64,000 nt of DNA from Flavobacteriales bacterium UBA5040 (GTDB lineage: Bacteria; Bacteroidota; Bacteroidia; Flavobacteriales; Weeksellaceae): NCBI GenBank assembly GCA_002415135.1, contig DIBY01000028.1, positions 1 through 64,000 of the forward strand, written 5' to 3'. A program made the position numbers and the translations under genes. Below, in pieces: positions 33,230 through 41,569 of the stretch (position 1 is the first letter of the stretch; each line of letters starts with the position of its first letter). The notes under the pieces are model-generated. The model was not told where the DNA came from, made no database searches, and saw nothing but the letters and a program-made list of their open reading frames with translations.

Positions 33230-35626
33230 TTAGTCGTTACAAGTTTGTTTGATACATTTCCAAGAGCTTCCATTATACAACTTCAGACAATCATCTGTAG
33301 TGTCGTAAACCAGCATTCCCGGTTTAGGATTGGCGATTGAAGTTTCAGGAGTTTCCATTCTGGTGATCACAAAACCTTTGGTATTTGATTCCATGGTGAT
33401 AAATCCGTTTGGAATATCTTTTGGCCAGTTAGCCGTTGTGTTTTTATCTCTAACACTGATGCCGAAATCGGTGTAAGAATCAGGAATTCCGGTCGCGCCG
33501 GGTTTCGGACAAGGGCAAATGTCACTTGTTAACTGATTTGAACTGACAGAGCATCCTCCTGGAAATGTGATAATTACATAATAGGTTGCACTGTTCGCAT
33601 CAGCAGTAGGATTTAAAGTGTATGAATTAGTAGTTGCCCCAGGAATTGCTACATTGTTTTTATACCACTGATAAGTTCCTAATCCTGGCTGAACGGTCAT
33701 GATGCTTTTTCCACTGCAAGGATAAAGGTAGGTGGTGTTTAAGGAAATAGTATAGATCGGTGTTTCACCAAATCCTGAATAATATCCACCAAAACCTGCG
33801 TCTCCACTTGCTCCGATAATCTCTGCTTGAATGGTTCCTGCTGAAGTAACTTTAACATTACCAGGTGTAGCAATAGAATATCGATAAGAAACCCAGTTTG
33901 TATTTCCAGTAATAATTGCACCAGCTGCAGGTGAAGTTGTTGCAATCGTAGCAGGTCCTAATTTTACAACCGGCTTATTGGCAATTCCGGCAGCAGCTAA
34001 TACAACTAATTCGGTATTTGCGTAAGTAGTGGTTCCGATCCGGCTGGCGTCAGGAATTAAATCAACCTGTTTTTGTCCAAAACATGAAAGGGGTGGTATA
34101 AACATTAAGCTGTTGGTGTTGATTCTGTCACTACCGTAGATCTTATGAAAAATATAAGAAGGCTGTGATACACGAACCAACATGTTTTTGTTGATGAAAT
34201 AAGAGCTGGGAATCAAATAATAATCTCCGGCATTTGGGAGCGTTGCAACAGGTGTTGCGTTACCGTTTAGATAAATGCCTGTATTGCTTTCAGTTGCGAT
34301 TACGATTACTTTTTCAGCGATGCCACCATTTCCCTGCATTACAACATGCTCTAATCCTAATCGATCTGTGGGAACTAACTGGTCTAAACCGATATCTCTG
34401 TTGTCTGCAGAATTTCCTTGCTGCATCAATCCGCCAACAATTACGCTGATGTTTTTATCAGAAAGTACTTTTGCTCCCAGCCAGCCAGTATCCTGAATAC
34501 TTAAAGTATTATTTTGAACCGGTGCGTACAAAATAAAAGACTGACCTTTTTGTAAAGTTTGGATGATGCTTGGTCCAGCTAAAGTCGTTCCGGCCGAGCC
34601 ATTTACAAATTTCGTACCTGTTTTAATATTAGAAATAATAACCTTGGTGTTATTTTCAGTAGCCATCAACGAAAGCATATTTCCTGTTTCCAGAACAGTG
34701 GTTGGGAATTCAACTGGCGATCCGCCCCAACGAAATTCTTTTCCTAAGGCTACCGTTCCTTTAGTTAAAACAGATCCAGCTTGCGCAGTTGATCTTGCGC
34801 GGTAATTAACATAGAATTTGTCAGTTGCCACCGTTGAGGTAAAAATTAAACCTTGCGCATTACCGGAAATTGCGGTTCCAGAGGTGTTTAACGGGACGGT
34901 AATTGGACTACTTCCAGGACCAATTAATGTGTTGTTGGTGTTGACGAACTGTAATCGAATTGGGTTGGCATTATTAAAAGTAAATGAACCTGTAGTGTTA
35001 TAAGTTGTAGCTCCTCCATTCAATGGAGTGACGGAAACTCTTGGTTGTCCGGATCCTGTTGGATAGGTCATCTGTACCGTGATGTTCGTAGCGGATGGAG
35101 TAGAAAGATAGATGTATTCCTCTGTTATCGTTGAGGCAGTATATGCTCCGGCAACAATTGGATTCAAATAATGCGTATTGTCCAGCTGTAAATTACCTTT
35201 AAAGCTATTGACAGCTAAAGAGTTCTTACCGGAACCAACTTCTAAAGTCCAGTCGCCATCAATACCAGTAATATTGTTGGAAGCTGAGACGGAAATGTTC
35301 AATTTCTTTTCAATATAAGCAACCGCTTGAAGACCTTTGTCACCTTTAGCAAAATTACATGCATAGATATAAAGCTCTTTCTTATCTTCAATTTTGTTTT
35401 TAAATTTTTCTGCAATTTCAACTGCATCCATCCAATGATTGTCGATGAAAAGTTCGCCCGAGCGACCATGACTGAAAAGGTGAAAAAAGTTAGAATTAAT
35501 ACTTCCGGTTTGTACTGTTAGCCCAGAAACAGAAGAATCGATAAAAATGGGATCATTAGCTTTGCTTTTCGAATAAAGCATTACATGACACAGAATTGCC
35601 AAAAAAAGTAATTGAATTTTTTTCAT
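33230..35626 (-). CDS. DUF4347 + IgGFc-binding-like + Ig-like surface protein
   Basis: 798 aa. Signal peptide of about 23 residues. Residues 28-147 form a DUF4347 domain with FHLFSHGRSGELFID (His53-Gly54), IYACNFAKGDKG (Cys90) and GDWTLEVGSG. Residues about 150-600 resemble the IgGFc-binding N-terminal domain family found in bacterial surface proteins (LSLMATENNTKVIISN, TGWLGAKVLSDKNISVIVGG, DIGLDQLVPTDRLG). An Ig-like segment follows (YQWYKNNVAIPGATTNSYTL), then a Cys-rich linker and a C-terminal module (MLVYDTTDDCLKLYNGSSWKC) shared with the next gene. No T9SS sorting domain is obvious. It probably acts on the cell surface in adhesion. Domain names are from memory of the families. Confidence 0.8.
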   Translation of the reverse strand: MKKIQLLFLAILCHVMLYSKSKANDPIFIDSSVSGLTVQTGSINSNFFHLFSHGRSGELFIDNHWMDAVEIAEKFKNKIEDKKELYIYACNFAKGDKGLQAVAYIEKKLNISVSASNNITGIDGDWTLEVGSGKNSLAVNSFKGNLQLDNTHYLNPIVAGAYTASTITEEYIYLSTPSATNITVQMTYPTGSGQPRVSVTPLNGGATTYNTTGSFTFNNANPIRLQFVNTNNTLIGPGSSPITVPLNTSGTAISGNAQGLIFTSTVATDKFYVNYRARSTAQAGSVLTKGTVALGKEFRWGGSPVEFPTTVLETGNMLSLMATENNTKVIISNIKTGTKFVNGSAGTTLAGPSIIQTLQKGQSFILYAPVQNNTLSIQDTGWLGAKVLSDKNISVIVGGLMQQGNSADNRDIGLDQLVPTDRLGLEHVVMQGNGGIAEKVIVIATESNTGIYLNGNATPVATLPNAGDYYLIPSSYFINKNMLVRVSQPSYIFHKIYGSDRINTNSLMFIPPLSCFGQKQVDLIPDASRIGTTTYANTELVVLAAAGIANKPVVKLGPATIATTSPAAGAIITGNTNWVSYRYSIATPGNVKVTSAGTIQAEIIGASGDAGFGGYYSGFGETPIYTISLNTTYLYPCSGKSIMTVQPGLGTYQWYKNNVAIPGATTNSYTLNPTADANSATYYVIITFPGGCSVSSNQLTSDICPCPKPGATGIPDSYTDFGISVRDKNTTANWPKDIPNGFITMESNTKGFVITRMETPETSIANPKPGMLVYDTTDDCLKLYNGSSWKCIKQTCND

Positions 35627-36114
35627 TATTTGCGTTAAAATATTTGTGTTTTGAGAAAATGGAAATTTATATATCTAATAATTTTTAAACTGAAATTTTC
35701 ACTTTTTAATAATTTGCAAAGTTATGCAAACTAGTGGATAATTAAATAAAATGATAAAGATTTTTTGCTTTAGGTAAAGAGGTGATATCTCTATTTAATA
35801 ATATTTTAAATATTTAATAATCAGTTTTCTATGTGTTTTTTTAAAACATTTCTCGCTTTGAATATTTTGAAGTTATGTTAAATGTAAATCAGAATTATAA
35901 ATTTTTAAGAAAAAAATTGCGATATATCAACTAGTAGAAATCAGGTAGTAGTTATTTGAAATCCGTAATAAAAAATAGGATGAAAAACACGATCACTTTT
36001 ATCTGCCATTTTTTACACAATCTTATGCAGGTCGTGACAGATTTGCCATAAATTTTGGTTGGCACTCTTTTAGACAAAATCACCCCAGTAATTAATAATT
36101 AAAACAAAAATAAT
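35627..36114. promoter_or_regulatory. Intergenic region upstream of groES and of the surface-protein operon
   Basis: This 488-bp, very AT-rich gap has no gene. On the minus strand TAACTTTG (35717-35724) is an exact -7 box for the DUF4347 operon. Toward groES, TTGGCACTC (36059-36067) resembles one half of a CIRCE element (TTAGCACTC), but the matching GAGTGCTAA half is missing. It could also be read as the -24 part of a sigma-54-like promoter without a proper -12. TTTTGG precedes it. The true groES promoter is not assigned. Confidence 0.5.
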
Positions 36115-36393
36115 ATGTCAGTAAATTTTAAACCATTAGCAGACCGCGTTCTTATTGAGCCAACAGCTGCTGAAACTACGACCGCATCAGGAATTATTAT
36201 CCCAGACACCGCGAAAGAAAAACCACAGGAAGGAATTGTAGTGGCTGCAGGACCAGGAAAAAAAGACGAACCAACTACGGTAAAAGTAGGTGACAAAGTT
36301 CTTTACGGAAAATATTCTGGATCCGAATTGAAGTTAGATGGGAAAGATTATCTTATCGTAAAAGAAAGCGACCTATTAGGAATTATTGGATAG
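36115..36393 (+). CDS. groES: Co-chaperonin GroES
   Basis: 92 aa, normal length. N-terminal FKPLADRVLIEPTAAE, the mobile loop TTASGIIIPDTAKEKPQEGIVVA at about residues 22-44, and C-terminal KDYLIVKESDLLGII are typical. It forms a heptameric lid on GroEL. First gene of the groES-groEL operon; the 89-bp spacer to groEL has no terminator. Confidence 0.98.
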   Translation: MSVNFKPLADRVLIEPTAAETTTASGIIIPDTAKEKPQEGIVVAAGPGKKDEPTTVKVGDKVLYGKYSGSELKLDGKDYLIVKESDLLGIIG

Positions 36394-36482
36394 GATTTTT
36401 GTAAAACTTACAAGATCATCCCGCATTAAAAATTTAATTAATAAAATAAAGTAATTTCTAAATTACATTAATACAGATAAAA

Positions 36483-38105
36483 ATGGCAAAAGAAATAAAA
36501 TTCGATATTGAATCAAGAGACGCTTTGAAAAGAGGTGTTGATGCATTGGCGAACGCAGTAAAAGTAACTTTAGGTCCAAAAGGTAGAAACGTAGTAATCG
36601 AAAAATCTTTCGGTGCACCACATGTAACCAAAGACGGAGTTTCTGTTGCGAAAGAAATAGAATTAGAAGACAGAGTAGAAAATATGGGAGCTCAAATGGT
36701 TAAAGAAGTTGCTTCTAGAACCAATGACATCGCTGGAGACGGAACAACTACAGCAACCGTTTTAGCTCAGGCTATCGTTCGCGAAGGTTTGAAAAACGTT
36801 GCAGCTGGTGCTAACCCAATGGATTTGAAAAGAGGAATTGACAAAGCAGTTACTGCGGTTGTTAAAAATCTTCAGGCTCAATCTCAGAAAGTTGGTGATT
36901 CTTCAGAAAAAATCAAGCAGGTGGCTTCAATTTCTGCCAATAACGATGATAACATCGGAACGCTGATCGCTGAAGCTTTTGGTAAAGTTGGTAAAGAAGG
37001 AGTAATCACTGTTGAAGAAGCAAAAGGAACAGATACTACAGTAGATGTGGTTGAAGGAATGCAGTTTGACAGAGGATATCAGTCGCCTTATTTCGTTACT
37101 AATCCAGAGAAAATGGTGACGGAATTAGAAAATCCTTATATTCTTTTAGTAGAGAAAAAAATCTCTTCAATGAAAGATTTGCTTCCTATTTTAGAGCCAG
37201 TTGCTCAGGCAGGAAAAGCATTATTAATTATTTCTGAAGAAGTTGAAGGTGAAGCTTTAGCTACTTTAGTGGTCAATAAATTAAGAGGTTCATTAAAAAT
37301 TGCTGCTGTGAAAGCTCCAGGTTTTGGAGATAGAAGAAAAGCAATGTTAGAAGATATCGCAATCTTAACAGGAGGAACCGTTATTTCTGAGGAAAGAGGT
37401 TTCACTATGGAAAACGCAACAATCGAAATGTTAGGTACTGCTGAAAAAGTAGTAATCGACAAAGACAATACAACTTTGGTAAACGGTGGAGGTGACGAAG
37501 CTTTAATCAAGGGTAGAGTCAACCAGATCAAAGCGCAGATGGAAACAACAACTTCTGACTACGATAAAGAAAAACTTCAAGAGAGATTGGCTAAGTTAGC
37601 TGGTGGTGTTGCTGTACTTTATGTAGGTGCTGCTTCTGAAGTTGAAATGAAAGAGAAAAAAGACAGAGTTGACGATGCACTTCACGCTACAAGAGCAGCT
37701 GTTGAAGAAGGTATTGTTGCTGGTGGTGGAGTAGCCTTGGTTAGAAGCATCGACGCTTTAAACTTTGAAGGTGAAAACCAGGATGAAACTACAGGAATCA
37801 AAATCGTAAAAAGAGCGATCGAAGAGCCATTGAGACAAATTGTTGAAAATGCAGGTGGAGAAGGTTCTGTGATCGTTGCGAAAGTTGCTGAAGGAGAAGC
37901 AGATTTTGGATTCAATGCAAAAACTGACGAATACGTTAATATGTTCGAAGCCGGAATCATTGATCCTACGAAAGTAGTTCGTGTTGCTCTAGAAAACGCA
38001 GCGTCTGTCGCAGGAATGTTGTTGACGACAGAATGTGTGATCACGGAAGTGAAAAGTGCAGAACCAGCAATGCCAATGGGCGGCGGTATGCCAGGAATGA
38101 TGTAA
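36483..38105 (+). CDS. groEL: Chaperonin GroEL
   Basis: 540 aa. Conserved blocks are LGPKGRNVVIEKSFGAP, TKDGVSVAKEIELED, DGTTTATVLAQAI (with Asp87-region nucleotide contacts), the apical-domain GEALATLVVNKLRG, and the C-terminal equatorial AAVEEGIVAGGGVAL. The C-terminus ends in the Gly/Met tail GGGMPGMM. A 14-mer that encloses folding substrates with GroES and ATP. Only one groEL is in the window. No CIRCE-type operator pair is seen upstream. Confidence 0.99.
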   Translation: MAKEIKFDIESRDALKRGVDALANAVKVTLGPKGRNVVIEKSFGAPHVTKDGVSVAKEIELEDRVENMGAQMVKEVASRTNDIAGDGTTTATVLAQAIVREGLKNVAAGANPMDLKRGIDKAVTAVVKNLQAQSQKVGDSSEKIKQVASISANNDDNIGTLIAEAFGKVGKEGVITVEEAKGTDTTVDVVEGMQFDRGYQSPYFVTNPEKMVTELENPYILLVEKKISSMKDLLPILEPVAQAGKALLIISEEVEGEALATLVVNKLRGSLKIAAVKAPGFGDRRKAMLEDIAILTGGTVISEERGFTMENATIEMLGTAEKVVIDKDNTTLVNGGGDEALIKGRVNQIKAQMETTTSDYDKEKLQERLAKLAGGVAVLYVGAASEVEMKEKKDRVDDALHATRAAVEEGIVAGGGVALVRSIDALNFEGENQDETTGIKIVKRAIEEPLRQIVENAGGEGSVIVAKVAEGEADFGFNAKTDEYVNMFEAGIIDPTKVVRVALENAASVAGMLLTTECVITEVKSAEPAMPMGGGMPGMM

Positions 38106-38138
38106 TAAAAAACCGATATGGTTTAAATTATATAGTAA

Positions 38139-38174
38139 TAATCCGTTCAATTTTTTGAGCGGATTATTTTTTTT
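38139..38174 (+). terminator. groEL terminator (bidirectional)
   Basis: AATCCG and CGGATT arms with a TTCAATTTTTTGAG loop region and an eight-T run. It lies between convergent genes. Confidence 0.8.
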
Positions 38175-39375
38175 AAAATGTAGTTTTCAAACTTTCGCTT
38201 TCCAAGTTTTCATTTTGAAGATGATGTAATATTTTATCGTAGTAAGTAAAGTAGGTTTCATCGATCAACTGAGTTAATTTCTTATTTATTTCAATTCGTT
38301 CTTTGTTATCCGGAAAGGCAAATTTTACAAAATAATAAAGGATCGAATAATATTTTTGCCAACCTAAAGAAAGACTTTCCAGACGAACTTTGTCAAGATA
38401 ATCATGGCACTTATCATAATCTTCGCATTGTAAATAGACAACGGCGCACATAATATTCCAGCATACTTCGTGGTTTTCTTTCCGGTCCTGAGGCACAAAT
38501 TCTCGGTCACTGTATAGTTGCTGCGTATTGTTTTCAATCAAAAATTTCATTTCGTCAGTTTTGTCGGTATAGATCAAATGTTCCAGAATGACATACTCAA
38601 AACTGCAAACCGACTTTTCAGAAATTTCTTTGTACGTAATTCTTGCTTCAAGCATTTCTTTGTACACTTTATCGAAACTTTGGTCGTCCTTCATTAACCA
38701 ATAATGTAACAGCATCACCCCGAATTTTCTAGCTCCTGGTAAAACATAAACTTCCGGACTAAGTTCTGTATCTTTCATCTTCTGAAAATAGATCTCCATG
38801 AACTCCCTATTTTCAGTAAGGAAGGAGCCCATGTATAGAAAACCATAAGCGAATAATCTGGCTTCATTAGATTGTTCATATTTCAGGTAGTCTTGAAAAT
38901 ACTGTGCGTAAACCGTTCCAGCCAAATCTCTCATCGGGTGATGTTCCATGAAAAATTTTCGGGCTAACGGATACTTGAGTAACTGATGGTGCACACTTGC
39001 TAGTGCTGATGGTGAGTCTATAATTTTTCGACATAGATTTTCACTTAACTGCCAATAATTAAATTCTTGATCACTCGAATCGTCGGTTCCTAAAAATAAA
39101 TCAAGTTCGTTTTCTGTCAGGCTTTTGCTGAAATTTTTGAAGTCAATAAAACCACAATATTGCGCTAAGGTATCTAAAGTATGAATATGAAATTTACCAC
39201 TATTCTTAATCAAACCAAAAAATCTTCGAAAGGTTTGAGGATTGATGATGACTCCTATTTTTTTAATTTCGTCGGCAAGGTCGTCACAATGAGCAGATGA
39301 AAGAATATCTTTACCCAATTTATTTGAAACCGCAGTGCGCAATTCATTGATAATTCTTTTCTCTGTATTCACCAT
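38173..39375 (-). CDS. HTH-like regulator with C-terminal helical repeats (hypothetical)
   Basis: 400 aa, no signal peptide. The N-terminal 95 residues look like a helix-turn-helix unit: LADEIKKIGVIINPQTFRRFFGLI, followed by FHIHTLDTLAQYCGFIDFKNF, a pattern (TLRRF..GL ... TLD.LA.YLG) I recognise from Bacteroidota XRE-like DNA-binding proteins. The remainder is helical and TPR-like. A perfect palindrome GTACAA-AG-TTGTAC lies 45-58 nt upstream of the ATG (39420-39433) and could be an autoregulatory operator. The exact family and target are unknown. Confidence 0.6.
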   Translation of the reverse strand: MVNTEKRIINELRTAVSNKLGKDILSSAHCDDLADEIKKIGVIINPQTFRRFFGLIKNSGKFHIHTLDTLAQYCGFIDFKNFSKSLTENELDLFLGTDDSSDQEFNYWQLSENLCRKIIDSPSALASVHHQLLKYPLARKFFMEHHPMRDLAGTVYAQYFQDYLKYEQSNEARLFAYGFLYMGSFLTENREFMEIYFQKMKDTELSPEVYVLPGARKFGVMLLHYWLMKDDQSFDKVYKEMLEARITYKEISEKSVCSFEYVILEHLIYTDKTDEMKFLIENNTQQLYSDREFVPQDRKENHEVCWNIMCAVVYLQCEDYDKCHDYLDKVRLESLSLGWQKYYSILYYFVKFAFPDNKERIEINKKLTQLIDETYFTYYDKILHHLQNENLESESLKTTF

Positions 39376-39419
39376 TTTTCTCTTGAAACTAAATTAAGGA
39401 TTATTTAGTTAAATAAACT

Positions 39420-39433
39420 GTACAAAGTTGTAC
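39420..39433. promoter_or_regulatory. Palindrome GTACAA-AG-TTGTAC
   Basis: A 14-bp perfect inverted repeat upstream of the HTH-like gene. A third TTGTAC copy (39462-39467) overlaps the end of an orphan -7 box on the plus strand. The arrangement suits an operator bracketing two divergent promoters. Confidence 0.45.
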
Positions 39434-39456
39434 TAATTTTGAATAGGTTTTAAACG

Positions 39457-39464
39457 TATTTTTG
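39457..39464 (+). promoter_or_regulatory. Orphan plus-strand -7 box
   Basis: TATTTTTG matches TAnnTTTG. TTTTG (39437-39441) lies 15 nt upstream, a little short for the usual -33 spacing. No plus-strand ORF follows; a terminator begins about 40 nt downstream. Confidence 0.4.
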
Positions 39465-39468
39465 TACC

Positions 39469-39530
39469 AACACAAATGATAAAAGTAAAATTTTAGGAAG
39501 GCGAATAAATTTATTTATTCGCCTTTTTTT
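39469..39530 (+). ncRNA. Candidate small RNA (promoter-to-terminator cassette)
   Basis: From the predicted start near 39470 to the end of the T-run is about 60 nt. The 5' end reads AACACAAATGATAAAAG; the 3' end is the hairpin AAGGCGAATAAAT / ATTTATTCGCCTT with seven T. The first 12 nt (39469-39480) are exactly complementary to the core of the two candidate RNAs at 51.3-51.5 kb. No ORF. Alternatively the hairpin is just a stray terminator. Confidence 0.35.
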
Positions 39531-39608
39531 ATTTAAAAAATCGAAGCTAATGATTAATGATTTCATTCTTAAAAAGTCCCAATCGTAAATCATTTAAAAA
39601 TATAGCAC

Positions 39609-39636
39609 AAAAAATGCGTTCCATAAGAACGCATTT
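39609..39636 (-). terminator. pyk operon terminator
   Basis: AATGCGTTC/GAACGCATT hairpin with a 5-nt loop and a T-run on the minus strand, 25 nt past the pyk stop. Confidence 0.85.
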
Positions 39637-39660
39637 TCATTTATTATCTGATCGGACTAA

Positions 39661-41106
39661 TTAGATAGTCGTCAATCTCAAAGTATTCGTTTTACCATCT
39701 TCATATGCTGGTGTAGCGTTGAGATTCAATACAAAGTCTCCTTGTTGTACATAACCATGAGTATGTGCTAACATATTCACCTGGATAATTGTTTCGTCGG
39801 TTGATTTTTGCATGTCATAATAAAATGCACGAACGCCCCAAAGTAGATTCAACATCGTAATAACACGCTTGTTAGAACTGAAAACAATAATATTAGAATT
39901 AGGTCGGTGCGCCGAAATTTGAAAAGCAGTATAACCTGAATAAGTCAGGGTTACAATTGCTTCTACGTTTGTGGTTTTAGCAATTCTTACTGCAGCAAGA
40001 CAAATTCTTTTCGTAATAAAACGTTCATCGATACAATCGAAATCATGTTCAATCGGAGAATTCTTGGTTCTGTAAAAATGAGTTTGTTCAATATTTTTAA
40101 TAATCTTTGACATGTTTTTCACCACATCTACAGGATAACGTCCTACTGAAGTTTCACCTGAAAGCATTACGGCATCAGCGCCATCGAGCACAGAGTTGGC
40201 AACATCGTTAACCTCCGCTCTGGTTGGCGTTAGACTCGTAATCATCGTCTCCATCATTTGGGTTGCGATAATTACTGGTTTTGAATATTTACGCGCTTTC
40301 TCAACCAAATTTTTCTGAATCGCCGGAACCTCTTCCATTGGAACTTCTACACCCAGATCACCACGGGCAACCATTAATCCATCGCATTCCATAAGGATTT
40401 CGTCAATATTTTTGACTCCTTCTGGCTTTTCGATTTTCGCAATGATCGGTGTTTTCTGTTTATTGGTTGGATGATTTTTAATAATTTCCTTTAAATCAAT
40501 AATATCCTGTGCATGACGAACGAACGACAAAGCGATCCAGTCTAATTCAAGATCCAAAATAAAGTTAGCATCCTCGATATCTTTTTCTGTTAAAGCCGGA
40601 AGCGAAACATTAGTATTGGGAAGATTAACTCCTTTCTTCGAACTCAATGGTCCACCTTGAATGGTTTTGGCTCTTACCGTATCTACATTGTTGGTTTCAG
40701 TTACTTGTAAAACCAATTTACCATCATCGATCATAATGGTTTCACCTACTTTTACATCTTGCGGAAACTTCTGATACGTCATGTAAACGCGTTTAGAGTC
40801 TCCTTCTATTTTTTCATTGGTAAAGGTTAGGATATCTCCAGGATTCAAGTAAGATCCTTCTTTTACAACTCCAACACGTAGTTTAGGACCTTGTAGATCT
40901 CCTAAGATTCCTACAGACTGTCCCAGTTCCTGATTGATTTCACGGATTGTTTCTACATTTTTTCTTACGATATCGTAATCAGCATGAGAAAAATTTATTC
41001 TAAAAATATCTACACCCGCTAGAACAAGTTGAGTCATCGTTTCTTTATCAGAAGATGCTGGACCTAGGGTTGCAATGATTTTTGTTTTTTTTAAATATCT
41101 ATTCAT
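39661..41106 (-). CDS. pyk: Pyruvate kinase
   Basis: 481 aa. Catalyses phosphoenolpyruvate + ADP to pyruvate + ATP. Visible motifs: KIIATLGPASSDKETM and FRINFSHADYD at the N-terminus, IAKIEKPEGVKNIDEIL (catalytic Lys region), VARGDLGVEVP, and MLSGETSVGRYPV near residue 330. The C-terminal effector domain is complete. It is last in the acpP-fabF-rnc-IPExxxVDY-pyk operon; its ATG overlaps the end of the preceding gene by 8 nt, indicating translational coupling. Confidence 0.98.
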   Translation of the reverse strand: MNRYLKKTKIIATLGPASSDKETMTQLVLAGVDIFRINFSHADYDIVRKNVETIREINQELGQSVGILGDLQGPKLRVGVVKEGSYLNPGDILTFTNEKIEGDSKRVYMTYQKFPQDVKVGETIMIDDGKLVLQVTETNNVDTVRAKTIQGGPLSSKKGVNLPNTNVSLPALTEKDIEDANFILDLELDWIALSFVRHAQDIIDLKEIIKNHPTNKQKTPIIAKIEKPEGVKNIDEILMECDGLMVARGDLGVEVPMEEVPAIQKNLVEKARKYSKPVIIATQMMETMITSLTPTRAEVNDVANSVLDGADAVMLSGETSVGRYPVDVVKNMSKIIKNIEQTHFYRTKNSPIEHDFDCIDERFITKRICLAAVRIAKTTNVEAIVTLTYSGYTAFQISAHRPNSNIIVFSSNKRVITMLNLLWGVRAFYYDMQKSTDETIIQVNMLAHTHGYVQQGDFVLNLNATPAYEDGKTNTLRLTTI

Positions 41107-41569
41107 AATATTGAATTAATTGATAAAGCTCCTCGATAGGGCTTAGTTCGAAATCCTGGATTTGAAACACAAGATTTTCAGGGAGCAAAATTACTGAAAA
41201 ATCAACAAATGGCTCAGAAGTTTTTATAAGGTAATTAACATCAGGGAAATGGTCGAGTAAATATTTCGTATCTCCTTCTGTATTAAATAGTTCGGTCGTA
41301 ATTTTCTTTTGAAAACTTTCGCTTGACTGGTTGGCAATAAAGTGAATGCAAATTTGCGTATCGTGATGAAAAGCCTCAAATCTCGGAAAATGATAGTCAT
41401 AATATTTTCCATGATGAACTAAATCTGCAATCCTATTAAACTTGAATGGATTGAGCATATTGAAATGGTGAAAAAGTTCGTAATCCGGAACATCTTTTAT
41501 CAGACGAACTAATCCTAATGTGAGGTCATCGTCTTCATCAATCTCAAGGGTGAACTTTTGGGTTTTCAA
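41099..41569 (-). CDS. IPExxxVDY family protein
   Basis: 156 aa. Small acidic protein (KFTLEIDEDDDLTLGLVRLIKDVPDYELFHHFN ...). The family is Bacteroidota-specific and named for a motif; its location between rnc and pyk is characteristic and is the main support here. The best start is TTG at 41569 (TTG-AAA-ACC), which overlaps the rnc 3' end by 26 nt; no ATG is available close by. Function unknown. Confidence 0.75.
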   Translation of the reverse strand: MKTQKFTLEIDEDDDLTLGLVRLIKDVPDYELFHHFNMLNPFKFNRIADLVHHGKYYDYHFPRFEAFHHDTQICIHFIANQSSESFQKKITTELFNTEGDTKYLLDHFPDVNYLIKTSEPFVDFSVILLPENLVFQIQDFELSPIEELYQLIQYYE

